Positions 11,373 through 23,439 of a stretch of 64,000 bases of DNA are shown here, one piece after another. A program made the position numbers and the translations under genes. The DNA is from Silurus meridionalis (Eukaryota > Chordata > Actinopteri > Siluriformes > Siluridae). Every line of letters begins with the position of its first letter. The first letter of the stretch is position 1. Below the pieces are notes generated by a model, which ran no database searches, was not told the origin of the DNA, and worked only from the letters and a program-made list of their open reading frames with translations. Where the stretch lies: contig NC_060900.1 of assembly GCF_014805685.1 (NCBI RefSeq), positions 1,286,601 through 1,350,600 of the forward strand. Direction: 5' to 3'.

Positions 11373-14300
11373 GAAAGCTAGATAAAATTAGCGATAAATA
11401 TAATCAAACTTAATTATCTCCAAAGAAATCAGAGACAATTGATAAATATTTTCAAGCATATTATCGAAAGATTCAATTTGACAGTTTGCTGCTTCAAAAC
11501 ATTTATTAATCACAAAACACTGTTCTTCATAAACCTAATAACAAAGACACCAGAAACAGAGCCAAAGAGAAAAAAAAGCAATAAACAGAAACAAGTAAAA
11601 CAGATTTCAGGGGGAATTAAAGGTGTGCAGACCCCCGGCTGAGGGACATGATTTAAAAAAAAAAATCATTATATAAACGCATAAATATATCTCAAACATT
11701 TATAAATAGCAGAAAAAGATGCACTGTTGAAAACCTTGTCAGGAAAGTTCATGCTAGTTAGCTGGCAGGTGTTAGCATTGAAGAGTTTAAGCTGAATATG
11801 AGAGAAAAATCCTCTCAGAAATGTTAGCAATGTTCCAGCTAGCTAGCATTAGCAATGAATATACATTTTGTTCAGGTTATGTGAGGAAAACTCATGATAT
11901 TTAGACAGTGTGGACTGTTTATGAAATTGGATCACGGTCAGATTTACGTCACTAAGCCTAACTGCTCATGCTAGCTTGTCAATGATTTTTTAAAGAAAAA
12001 TTTGGCCACAGTTATTGATTTTCCACGCTGCTAACACCAGGTAGCTAACACAACCTAATTCGATATTTCTGGGATGATAATACAATAAAAATTTTCCCTG
12101 CTAACACCAGCTCAATAATATCAGCTACAGAAAAGGGCAGTGTTTAATTTAGACTGATATAAACCACCATTTCAGAAAGAATTAAAAAAGAAAATTGTGT
12201 ATTTATCTTCCCTGCTAAAGCTAGCTGTGTAAAATGACCTTACGTGACAGGATTTCTGTCAGTCATGAAGATGAGTGTTTCTGAATAGGACCGAATTCGC
12301 CTCGGAAATCCTGTCAGGTTAGCCTGTTTGCTAACAATCCCAGGAAAGCATATGAATATTTATAAATAAGTTCTGAACACTGATAAAAAGAGCTCAGAAA
12401 TCCTGTCAGGTTAGCGCCATTTCACGTGAACATGATTTCTGTGATCTGTACTCACTAAGAAATGTGAAAGAAATGAAAGTAAAAAGGAAGACAGAAAAGA
12501 GATAGAACTGAACTGAGGCTCTTTGGGCTGTTCACAATAAAACGGTTATTTGGTGCTTGGAAAGTTTAAGAACATTCCTTCTTGTTTATACTGTAGATTA
12601 TATTTTTATCACGTATGCATGGTAATGAATGAAGGAGTGCTATGATATAAATCTAACAGCAGAACAGACTTTCAAAATCTGTACAAGTTTTTAGCTTTGG
12701 GAATGGTTTGAGATTAAATAGCATTTTTAAGGCTATCGGTTACGTCAATGTGGCGTATTTACATACACAGGTACACAGGTTTATACATCAGCGATAGACT
12801 TTACAGCTAAAGCTACGTTCACACTGGTACAGCGACTCGCAGCCACAAAGCAGCTGAAGATCGTTCGTATTCACTGCAAACAGAAGTCTTCTGGTGATGA
12901 ATTTGCTGTGTATGTGAACGTAACTTAAGCCTGGTTCATGATTCTACATTTTCAGAGCTGCAGCTTTTAGCATGCAGAGAGGATTCCAGCACAGAGGAAA
13001 TGAATAGCAGCAGACAGAATGTTCTTTACAGCAAATAATAAACTAAATACATACAGGAAACATAAATAAAGCCTCCTTTATAACCTTCATTATAACGTTG
13101 ATTACCGTCTAGTACACAACGTAACATTTGTCCCAAATCTGTCAGCCAAAACATGTTTGGTGTATTACTTTTTGTTTCATTAGCACCGTAGCTAAATGAT
13201 TAGCCAGTTAATGAAGTCTGTCCCACCCAAAATTATATCCAAATGCTGAACATATAAGCAATAGTACGACACATTTTTATACATGATGGTTTTCTTACTT
13301 TAATCTGTAATTCCATCCAAAAATCAACTAGGCCCCGCCCATAAATACTCCACCTTCCGGTTTGACAATTGAAGATGGAATAATAGTGTTGTGTGTCAGT
13401 TCAATGTGATATAAAGGATAATATAGTTTCATTCTGAATGCATTTGATTTATTTTAATTGATTTAAAGGGGTTGTTTGTCAGTTTGGTGCCCTCTGTGGT
13501 AATGGAGGTGAACTGCAATTTTAATGAAAATTCTGCACATAGCAATTGGGGCTCAAGGGTTAATAGACTAAATGGAGCTGGAGCTCATTCATTTAAAAGA
13601 ATTTTACTGTAAAGTAATGCTGGACTTTATAAAAATATGTCATTTTTTTATATGTTTTTATTCTAAACTGAAATTAGAAAATGCGATTATTAAAGGTCTA
13701 TCGAAAAAAGGTTAAAAAAAATTACAAGCTCCAATTTTTTAGACAGATTGTCATATGGACATGCATTTCTGTAAGTTTGGGTGGAATTTTGTTTTCCACA
13801 TTACTACTTCACACTTCTAGATTCAGTACAAAGCTTAAACACCGACCATGTTTTGGGACATCGTCTAAAATCTGGCCAAAGAGGAAAACTGCATATAAAA
13901 TTTCTTGCTGTGCCGCTTCTCTAACATGACAACATTATAATTGTATCAAATACAGTCATGCAGGACAGCAAATGAGTGTCAGGGAAGAAATTAACTTTAT
14001 CTTCCTAGTCTTATCACGTAACATCATTTAATTAACAGATACGAGGAAATACAGCAGATCTGAGAAGATACCAGCTGGAAAAAAAAACAGAAATCAACAA
14101 AACACAATAAAATACAGTAGACTGATTAACCGCCACATCCAAATCTCACACCGTAGGGGCCAAGAATCCGAGTGTACAACCATCATTAAGTATAATTAGC
14201 ATTGACACATAAGTACTAGTGTTTAATAATGAGATTTAATGCACTATTGTACTGTTTATATGCAGCAGTGTAACATGGGAAACATGCAAATGTGCTTTTT

Positions 14301-14445
14301 AGTATATAGTTCTAGAAATCCTATTAGCAGTCAGTAATGAGACACGTTAAGGGCGTGTACATGTAAAGCCCAGAAATGTGACTGGATTATGCAGATTTCT
14401 TTTAATAATCTTTAGAAATAACACATAGCAAATTGTCTTTTTACT

Positions 14446-14459
14446 CTGTGTGTGTGTGT

Positions 14460-14492
<33 letters not shown>

Positions 14493-14502
14493 AGACAAAG
14501 AT

Positions 14503-14552
<50 letters not shown>
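14446..14552. repeat. (TG)n-(CA)n inverted pair, hairpin-forming
   Basis: A TG run is followed by TGAGACAAAGATCTCA and then a CA run. The two runs are complementary arms around a six-base loop (CAAAGA), a near-perfect palindrome of about 107 bases with one TA interruption on the left. Confidence 0.85.
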
Positions 14553-14555
<3 letters not shown>

Positions 14556-14655
14556 GTGTGATAAAGAGAAATTAAAGGTTGTGCAAAATCTGTGCTTATC
14601 ACATGACATGTCTAAAGAAGTGTTTGTGTTTAATCCCTTATGGAACTGGCAGAGA

Positions 14656-14706
<51 letters not shown>

Positions 14707-14959
14707 AGGGCTTTTCGATCTTGTGCTGTACGTTTCCTCAAAATATAGTCAGTCTATCAAACCATACATTTATTTCTGACTTTACGTATTGGTTATATAT
14801 TAGTACCAATACATTTTTGTCGGGTAAAGAATTATATTCAAGTAAAAGATTTTTGTGTACAATAAGCTACTGTTCAAGTTAGCGGTGGCAAGTTAATTCT
14901 AATAACCCATTAATATTCAAATGACTACTGAATAATTTTAAATATAAGACATTTAACAG

Positions 14960-15013
<54 letters not shown>

Positions 15014-15481
15014 ACGCACAGCTGTATAACCCCAATGGAACCCTGTGTAACACTGCTGCATATTAACCTTTGGTCCTGACACTTAAGCTGCCTTTAAAAG
15101 GAATAAACATTCCACTGTAACATAAAACTCAGACATGAGATCAGACTGAACGGAGAAATTGACAGAAATCTAGAAATAATTTAAAGAAATAAATACATTA
15201 TAATCAAGGCTCAAATATAAGAACATATCAGTGAGGGGTGAGTATGTGGGAGAAGATTCGATGTGTGTGCGTGTCATGACTTTTGATTCAAGCATAACAA
15301 AACATTTGTGTGTGTGTGTGAGTGTGTGTGTGTGTGTGTATCAGTGATTGTCCTTGCTTATCTTAGCTCAACAAACCTCCAATCCTTCAGCAAAAACCCA
15401 AACACAGTGTCAAAAAAGTGCTAATCATCTCTAAAGTCTTTTCCTAAAGCAGAAACACGCATTCAGCCAGTCTGCCTATTC

Positions 15482-15538
<57 letters not shown>

Positions 15539-16588
15539 CTGAGAGCATTAGAATTGAACTGCTGCTGTGTGCTCGCGATTCTAAACGTTGCACGTCTAAA
15601 CGCCTCTACGTCATTATTCAGAACCGTTAGCTACGTTTTCTCTACAAATCACAGCTAACAATCCAGACTAGTAATATGTGCTGAAGAGAGAAGCCACAAA
15701 AACACACCATGATATAATTAATGTAAATTCATTACCATAAACTGCTCATTTCATCAGCTGTCAGATGATCAACAGCACATTCTCTCTTTATACCTTCTCC
15801 AAGACAAAAAATCAGCCAATGAATGATTTTTCTGGTGTCATGTGATTTTAGATCTAATGTATTATCGATTCTTCTAGTAGAGTGGGATAGCAGACCTCAA
15901 CCTTCTCACTGAGGATTACCTACAAATTTGCCTGAATAACAAACAGGTGCAGTTTCAAAATTTTCAAGGACAAACCAAACAAAACGGTTTTGCCAGATTA
16001 AAAACGTGTGCTTTAATACACAATCAGCCATAAAAAGAGTTAAATTTCTCCATGCTATAAAGGAGAAAGAGCTTCTTGCGGATGGTGTGTGCTACCATAC
16101 ACACATTAACTATGCAGCTCTTTCATAGGGTGCCATTATTTTTACACCACTCTGTATATACAATGGCAGGATCTCACGAATAGTTTTGAGCAGTGCTCGA
16201 ATTGAGTCAAGTCTTATGGGGTCCCCAGTTGTTGTGTAATTCATATACTTTTTACTGAAATAATCTTGGGGACCCCTAAATCTATTGTTTACTTGTCTTG
16301 GGGGTCCCTAATGCCTTATCGGGGGTCCCGGATCAATTTGTGCACTGGTTTTCAAGCCGAGGTCCTGAAACCAGGAATGAAACAAAGGATCAAAAGAATT
16401 TACCCTGACTGGATATTTAGAGATTTCTTTTCTTTTTTTTTGTTTCTTAATAAATTTTTGTGTAAATGTTCCTATAAATAAATTATGAATAAACGTGTTC
16501 ATATCCAGTGTGAGAAATAATATATCAATAATCTCATATCAAGAACCTCAGAAAGGCAGAACAGACTGTGGCAGTAAAGGAGAAGCAT

Positions 16589-16591
<3 letters not shown>

Positions 16592-16651
<60 letters not shown>

Positions 16652-16905
16652 AACTACACAACTAGTGTGTTTAACACTAGCATACAGACACACAGATCAT
16701 CTGCTGGCTTGCGTGTCGTCGGCGGCCGGAGTGGGAGTGTTTGTTGCGGGTGTGTGTGTGTGGACGTGTCCCTCAGGCTGGACGTTCTGGACGGTTTCCA
16801 CCAAACTCCCGCTGGGGAGAACCACGTAACGGGCCGAGACACTCCGTGGCTCCTTCAGGCCTTCTTTACTGTGCCAGATACCGTAACCGAAATACACAAT
16901 CAGCC

Positions 16906-16959
<54 letters not shown>

Positions 16960-17193
16960 GATAAAGGGATAGAGGTAAAAAGGGGGAGAGATGGAAGGAG
17001 AGGGAGAAAGAGCGAAAGATGGGAAGAGAAAGATGGGAAGAATTTGGAACAGTGAGAAAGGTAGTGAAGAAAAAAGACAGAAAGAAGGATGGAGAAGGAG
17101 AGAAAGAATGAGAGAGAGCGAGAGGAAGGAAAAGCATAAAAAAGAAAGTCAAGCCTTCTTTGAGAAAAACATTAAGCAAAGTCTGCACAAAGA

Positions 17194-17244
<51 letters not shown>

Positions 17245-17669
17245 AAACTTCACACTGAGGTTAACTGGATTTGAAGCTGATCCTCTTCCCTCACTTCTTT
17301 TTGTTCTGTAATAAATGAACTCTATCAGTCTCTGTGTTTGGTCGGGTTTCTGTACCGTCCTCATTACACTCCTGTTAACTTCCTCTTCCCGTTTTCTGTT
17401 AGTTGAATTCCTGCTGCAATCACGTCCACATCGTTACTGTGCTCATTGATGAAAGATTGAGTCGACATCACTGTAAATATCAGGAGGAATAAAGACCTTT
17501 TTACGCTTGTTGTTGAAAATGGGGGTGAGGCTGAAGCACAAACATGAGAAAGAAAAGAACTGGAGAACAGAATTACGTTCTCTGTTAATCAGGATCATCT
17601 CAGAGTGTGTAAGAAGTGTCCATATGAGCCGTCTTCAGCTTTCTGACCGTGTGTGAACAAGATGACGTG

Positions 17670-17734
<65 letters not shown>

Positions 17735-17866
17735 GTCTTTTTGCCTGTTTATGTAGCAGGTGGAGTCCTGCAGTTAAACACACAGCTGAAGGAGGGGTCT
17801 AGTTAGTTTACTCTGTGTGTGTCTGTGAATGTGTAACCTTGTTTAAAGGTTATGGACGTGTACTGC

Positions 17867-17928
<62 letters not shown>

Positions 17929-18061
17929 CTGCAGCTACCCAGATGGTGAATCGGAGCCAGGTGAGTGGACTGAGCTTCATCATGAGAAACACATTCGTCA
18001 GGATACTGACACCAGGAATTAACGGCACCAGTGGAACCTGTTTAATCCATACACAAACAAT

Positions 18062-18107
<46 letters not shown>
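16592..18107. repeat. Microsatellite cluster in SLC7A4 3' exons and introns
   Basis: Pure dinucleotide runs lie at 16592-16646 (CA), 16909-16952 (AG), 17200-17242 (GT), 17672-17733 (GT), 17871-17926 (GT) and 18064-18107 (CA). 16955-17150 is a purine-rich, GA-dominated tract. Two of these runs abut splice sites of SLC7A4. Confidence 0.95.
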
Positions 18108-18108
<1 letters not shown>

Positions 18109-20738
18109 CTTATATAGAATTTGCTAAAGGAAATGTACACAAAGCTGTGAATCAGCTGACGAGCGCCGGGTTTATACTCCATCACACATCCAACACTGAT
18201 GTTAAATAATGAATCGGAGGAATTTGGAGACAAAAAGGAGAATATTGTGATGGTGTGATATTCAGAGAGATTTCAGTTCCCTAAAATACATTCTTCCTAA
18301 TCAGCAGACTATTTGAGGTTCCTTCAGAGAAACGGCCTCCATATCGACCCGAGTGCTCCATTAGTGGTGTTTATCTCTGCTATAAAGCTGCTCTTTGTTA
18401 CTGCTGCTGGAATGTTCCTCTTCCTGATGGAGGAAATAAACAGCCCTGCTTCATCACCCGGACTCATGCTTCTGAGTTTCTCACTTCTTTTTGAGTAGAA
18501 ACATCTCAGACAGAGCTTTTAATAGCATCTACATCACTACTTTTAAACCACAGACAGACTGGAGCTCTGGCTTTGCTTGTTTAACCCAAGTCTCGTGCTT
18601 CATTACTTCTACAGGAATCAGGAGTTATATAGTGTCATGTGGTGACCCTTAGGGAACAGTTCTGTGTCCACACTTGTTTAGACTCTTTATTCTCATAATC
18701 ATCAGATTTATTTAACTGGTTCGCATTCATAATTTTGACCAAACTGATGGCCACCTGAGGAGTGTAGCAGCATGAAACGCTTTCTCACCTGGAAGCTCTT
18801 TGTGTTCTGCTGCTGCTCATGGACGGAGATGACGATGAGGCTGAGGATGAAGGCCAGGCTGAAGATGATGAGCAGCAGGACGAAGCTCCACGTAGGGAGC
18901 GCCAGGTAACTTTGTCCAAACACCAGCACTGAGCAGAGTGACACGGCACTCACCATCAGCGACAGCACACTGAACGATACGACTTCGCCCGGCGCCCAGT
19001 CCCCCAACACTGAACCCAGGTACGGCTCCCAGCGGGCACTCAGAGTCCCTGGGAACTTCTTCTGCTCCACCAGCCGCAGTTTATCTGAAAACGACTCGTA
19101 CTCCTTCAGCTCGCCGCTGTCCTGTTTAACAGAGAAATCTTGTGCTTTGTAATAAATTCATATAGTAGATCTTTTTTTATTTATGTTTTAAGCTACTGAA
19201 ATTCTTCTGATTCTAAAATAATCTCCGCCCTCAAAAGAATATTATATAAACATGATTGGATGATTTGTAGTTCTGTACCTCCTTGAGCTCAGACGCAGAG
19301 CTCTGCTGGCCTGGCGAGGGCGCCGGTGCATCTTTCTTCCCGCTGGCATTTTTTTCCGGCTGGAAGCGTAAAACGATAACGCTCGCAGCTACGAAGGTGT
19401 ACGCTAACAGCGTGCCGATGGAGAGAAACTGGACAAGAGCCTCCAGGTCGAAGATGAGCGCTAGGACAGCCATGAGACTGCCGAACACCAAGATAGCAAT
19501 GATGGGGACTTTAGTGACAGGATTAACGCGTGAGAAGACGGAAAAGAAGAGGCCGTCCTCCGACATGGCGTACACGATACGAGGCAAAGAGAAGAGGTTG
19601 CTCAGCAGCACCGTGTTCATGGCTAAAGAGAAACATGAAAAAAAAAATCAGGAATGATATAGAAATATATAAATAACATTAAATATGAATCACTTTATTC
19701 TTCAATTTGTAGGAAAACATTTCCCCCAAAACACAACCAAGTATAAACACACACACAGTCATACACACCGCAGATGGATCCCACAGCCACGATAAGGCCG
19801 GCCCAGCTGTACCCACGCCTGAAGAACGCGTCCGAGAGCGCCGAGTTCGGGTCGAGGGTGTTCCACGGGACCATCAGCGTCAGAACCATCGAAACCAGGA
19901 TGTACGCTGTTGCTGCTAAAGCTAGCGAGATTGCTGTTGCCAAGGGAATAGCCTTCCGAGGATCACGTGCCTCTTCACTGGATGCAGCAATCACATCGAA
20001 GCCTACAAATGCGTAAAAGCAGGTGGCCGTTCCTGCCATGATGCCCGAGAAGCCATAGGGGGCGAAACCGCCTTTGCGTGCGCTCCAATTGGTCGGATCG
20101 GCTAATGCGAAACCAAAGATCAGGATGAAGGCTATGACTACCATGCTAACCATAGAGAAGATGTGATTTAGCCAGGACGAGACGCGCACCCCGAACGAAA
20201 TGACGAAAGATGCAATAAGCAGTACTCCTGCCGCGAGGAAATCGGGATATCTGGCGAGGAAAGGTGCGTCCCAGCGCATTACGTGACTTTCCGTAAAATT
20301 CCGGATACGGTGGTCAAAAATGGAGTCCAGGTAGCCGCTCCAGGCACGAGCCACCGCCGCGCCGCCAATCATATACTCCAAAATTACATTCCAGCCAATC
20401 AGAAAGGCCCAGATCTCACCAACGGAGACATACGTGAACATGTAGGCGGAGCCTGTTTTGGGAACACGAGCGCCAAATTCGGCGTAGCACAGAGCCGCCA
20501 TGAGCGAAGCCACGCCCGCGATCAGGAACGACAGCACAACGGCCGGTCCCGCCAGATCCTTGGCAACGGCTCCAGTGAGGACGTAGAGACCCGAGCCGAT
20601 CATGGCACCAACACCGAGCAGCGCCAGGTCCAGTGTGGAGAGACAGCGCCTCAGAGACGTCGCCATCATGTCCTCCTCTAACGTCTTCAGCCTGTTCAGC
20701 TTCTGGCAAAAACGCACAGCTGGAGAGCACGACACCAT
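16697..20738 (-). CDS. SLC7A4: Cationic amino acid transporter 4-like carrier (SLC7A4)
   Basis: Polytopic membrane protein of the CAT branch of the APC superfamily. Transport by SLC7A4 itself is disputed in mammals. Coding exons, minus strand: 20738-19769, 19622-19279, 19085-18789, 18037-17929, 16905-16697 (stop TGA), about 642 residues against 635 in human SLC7A4. Start ATG gives MVSCSPAVRFCQKLNRLKTL, very like the human N-terminus. Also seen: GVGAMIGSGLYVLTG in TM1, AFLIGWNVILEYMIGGAAV, FYAFVGFDVIAASSEEARDP, and a last exon starting LIVYFGYGIWHSKEG. These match SLC7A4 better than SLC7A1/2/3. Odd point: exon 3 could instead start at 19122, which restores a conserved SFSDKLRLV stretch but needs one base removed at 19080-19083. 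The acceptor of the last exon is a (CT)n repeat and the donor of exon 4 runs into a (CA)n repeat. Confidence 0.93.
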
Positions 20739-20853
20739 CGTGAGGTAGTGACGGACAGAAAGAAATAAAGAGATGGAAAGAGTGTAGAAGGAAAAGTGGT
20801 CTCGCTCTCAGCTAATCCATTTCTGCCAGAACTGAAGACGTTCCAAAGACGAC
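20739..20853 (-). other. SLC7A4 5' UTR part of first coding exon
   Basis: On the minus strand a strong acceptor (pyrimidine-rich TTCTCTTCTGTTCTCAG) ends at 20854, 115 bases upstream of the ATG. The segment between has no ATG in good context and is read as 5' UTR, implying at least one upstream non-coding exon. Confidence 0.65.
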
Positions 20854-21933
20854 CTGAGAACAGAAGAGAAGAAACACACAATCTGGGTTTTTAATACTAA
20901 CTGGTGCTAATTACATACACAACGGACCAAAGTTTGTGAACAGGTCTGGAGTCTGTAAGCGATGATCTGGTTCTTCTACTCCAACAATCATATCCTCATG
21001 GGGTCTACAGAAACTTCTAACTTTGTAGTAACAGTTTAGGAAAAGCCAACATATGTCTCTGTTGGTCAGGTGTCCATGTGGGTGTTCATCTCCATACAGT
21101 GTTCATGTATCAAAGGCATGAATGTGTGTAGTTGTTATTAGTTTTTTTTGCACATAACACACATGGAAACCCTCAAACAACTGTATACTGTACACATGAA
21201 GAGAATAAAATATAATTTATTATAAATAGTGAAAAGGTTTGCATTACCGTGTTGATACATTAATAAACATATATAAATAAACACACTGGATCTGCTGCAT
21301 CATCGTTTCTATAGTAACGGGCTCGTTCGACTCGTGCTGCACATGATCAAAGATTAACAAATAAATGTGACTAATTGCTGCTCTTGTGTATTTATCATTC
21401 ATCGTTCATTTATAACACAAATCTTCAGTGTCTGTTCTCTGTAACGGGAAAATATTCAGAACAGCGTAGATGCAGTTTTTGGTCTTAAAATATACAGGGT
21501 GAGGGACAGACTGTTTATAGCTGCTATAACATCAGTGAGAAGGAGAATCAGCTTAACTCCTAAATGTTTTATATTATTAAATGTATGTCATGCATTTTAA
21601 TTCTGCCAGAATTACTTCAAAACATCATCATTACAACACTCTTGTGAACCCATGATGACCAGAGGATTGCAAGAGTGAGGGGGTGGGGTTTAATTAGCAT
21701 ATCATGCATAATTTCTGTTATTTTTAATGCACCTAGTGGCATTTAGACCATGCTATAATACTTTCTTGCTCAATAAAAGAAACAAACAAAAAGAAATCTG
21801 TGCAAAATAATGATCTGTAACCCTTTGTATTATTTTCCATGTATTATAAACTTTCATGGCCGCTGTGACGTCACATATACACCAGAAGTGCATGAATGAA
21901 AATGCAATGGTTTACGGAAAAGAATAAAAAGAC

Positions 21934-21989
<56 letters not shown>

Positions 21990-22162
21990 GCATAAACAAT
22001 GTCGGGACTGGGTTACAAAGATGCGCGTTTTATTACGTAATAATGTTTTTGACGTCACACAGGGGGGAGGGGGTGCTGCTCTACTGTATATGCGCATTAT
22101 AATAATGCATTACATTTACAGCTTTGTGAAAAGATGATTCATATTCATCAGTGTACACAACC

Positions 22163-22196
<34 letters not shown>

Positions 22197-22280
22197 AATG
22201 CATAATGTCACACTTGCGCATTAGAATAAATGATTATCCTGGGCTATAATATTCCCAGCATCCTGTTACAAACACTCCTG

Positions 22281-22326
<46 letters not shown>

Positions 22327-22395
22327 AGTGCGCTCCTGCTGTCACGACCACAAAAGGTATATACCCAGGTGAGAAACGCCAGAACAATCATCTGA

Positions 22396-22437
<42 letters not shown>

Positions 22438-22672
22438 ACACATCAGTTAGGAATGCCGCATGAAGAAGGCGGTGGATGGTTTGATTACCTGTGCAGGAAC
22501 AGGCCGGTGATTCTCAGTGCGGATGTGGCGGTGAGGATGATGATGATGGTGGTGGTGGTGATGATGATGATGATGATGATCTTCTCTGATCGGCTGCAGC
22601 GGCGGCGGAAGGACCGAGTCGCAGTTCGGGTCTTAAAGGGCCATTCAGCGTTATTTCCGTTTCCGTTCCTGC

Positions 22673-22722
<50 letters not shown>

Positions 22723-23326
22723 CATCCTCATGTCTGAACGCTTTTCCTGATCCTGGTTTTTAGGGAATTGTGTGACATCATGATTAGTCTATTGTGATCT
22801 TTATCTATAATATAATATCATTAATAGTTTGTAATATATAATTTAATATTAATTTTTATGCTCATAAACACAAAACTGTCAAAATGTAAAGACGCTGATC
22901 ACAAAAACAATAAAAATCCAGTCTGATGTGGTATTTAATTATTTGTTGATGTTTTTATGTTTCTCGCCTTAAATACCAATAAATTCTACAACCTTCAAGT
23001 TTATACCATTTATTAAATAAATTACATACAATTACCTATTAATTTCCCGTTTTTAATGCTGTAAGTCGTAACTGCCTTCTCGTTTTTACATGTAGAAAAT
23101 GATAATTTTGTAATCAGAGTGAATATCAGCAAAATTCACATCAGCAAATAGCATCAAGTCGTATTTATTGAAATATAAAAAAAAATACTAGAAATAAAAA
23201 ATACTTAAAATTACAATTTTGATTGCAAACAAAAAAAACTACTTGTAATATTTTAATTTCTGTCAAAACTTCAGCAATATAATATTTTATAATAAATTGA
23301 TGCCCAAATGTCATTTATAGTCGTTT
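20854..23326. repeat. Upstream region of SLC7A4 with microsatellites
   Basis: No coding exon recognised. Contains (GAAA)n at 21935-21988, (CA)n at 22164-22193, (GT)n at 22285-22325, (CA)n at 22398-22442 and (GT)n at 22675-22719. A transposon-like fragment at about 21490-21545 shares TGTTTATAGCTGCTATAACA with 35328-35350. Confidence 0.8.
22489..22740 (-). promoter_or_regulatory. Putative SLC7A4 first exon and promoter region
   Basis: A locally GC-rich segment with several CpGs and GCGGCGGCGG-type runs, unlike its AT-rich surroundings. On the minus strand it ends in a donor, CTGCACAG followed by GTAATC (border at 22489), that could splice to the acceptor at 20854. It contains a trinucleotide ATG/GTG-rich run (22535-22580) and a (GT)n repeat at 22675-22719. 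A transcript would be needed to confirm it. Confidence 0.4.
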
Positions 23327-23430
23327 ACAATGATGCTGTGAGTTGGTTCCACCAGGGGGCACTGTAGAGTATTGACTCTAGTATTGACTCTACAGTGCCC
23401 CCTGGTGGAACCAAATCACAGCATCATTGT
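23327..23430. repeat. Long inverted repeat with two opposed CTCF-like motifs
   Basis: Arms of about 44 bases (ACAATGATGCTGTG outermost, ACTGTAGAGT innermost) flank a spacer of about 16 bases. By eye the arms differ at about one position. Each arm holds CCACCAGGGGGCACTG, at 23349-23364 on plus and 23393-23408 on minus, close to the vertebrate CTCF core consensus. Confidence 0.85.
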
Positions 23431-23439
23431 GTAATGTTA

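Larger units (their letters stand above)
8914..16690. other. Gene-free interval between convergent A2M and SLC7A4
   Basis: I see no exon-like open frame with homology here. It holds LINE tail relics and a diverged duplication (9.0-9.96 kb), a degenerate repeated motif (11.0-12.4 kb), (TA)n at 11306-11367, and GT/CA microsatellites at 14446-14552, 14659-14704, 14961-15012, 15308-15339 and 15486-15536. A stretch at 16205-16330 repeats GGGGTCCC or GGGGACCCC several times and may be a small transposon remnant. Confidence 0.7.

Noticed and set aside
13681..13929. An 82-codon frame with a hydrophobic stretch in the A2M-SLC7A4 interval
   Set aside because: No recognisable family, no good start context, AT-rich surroundings, and no flanking exons. 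Length is within chance expectation.
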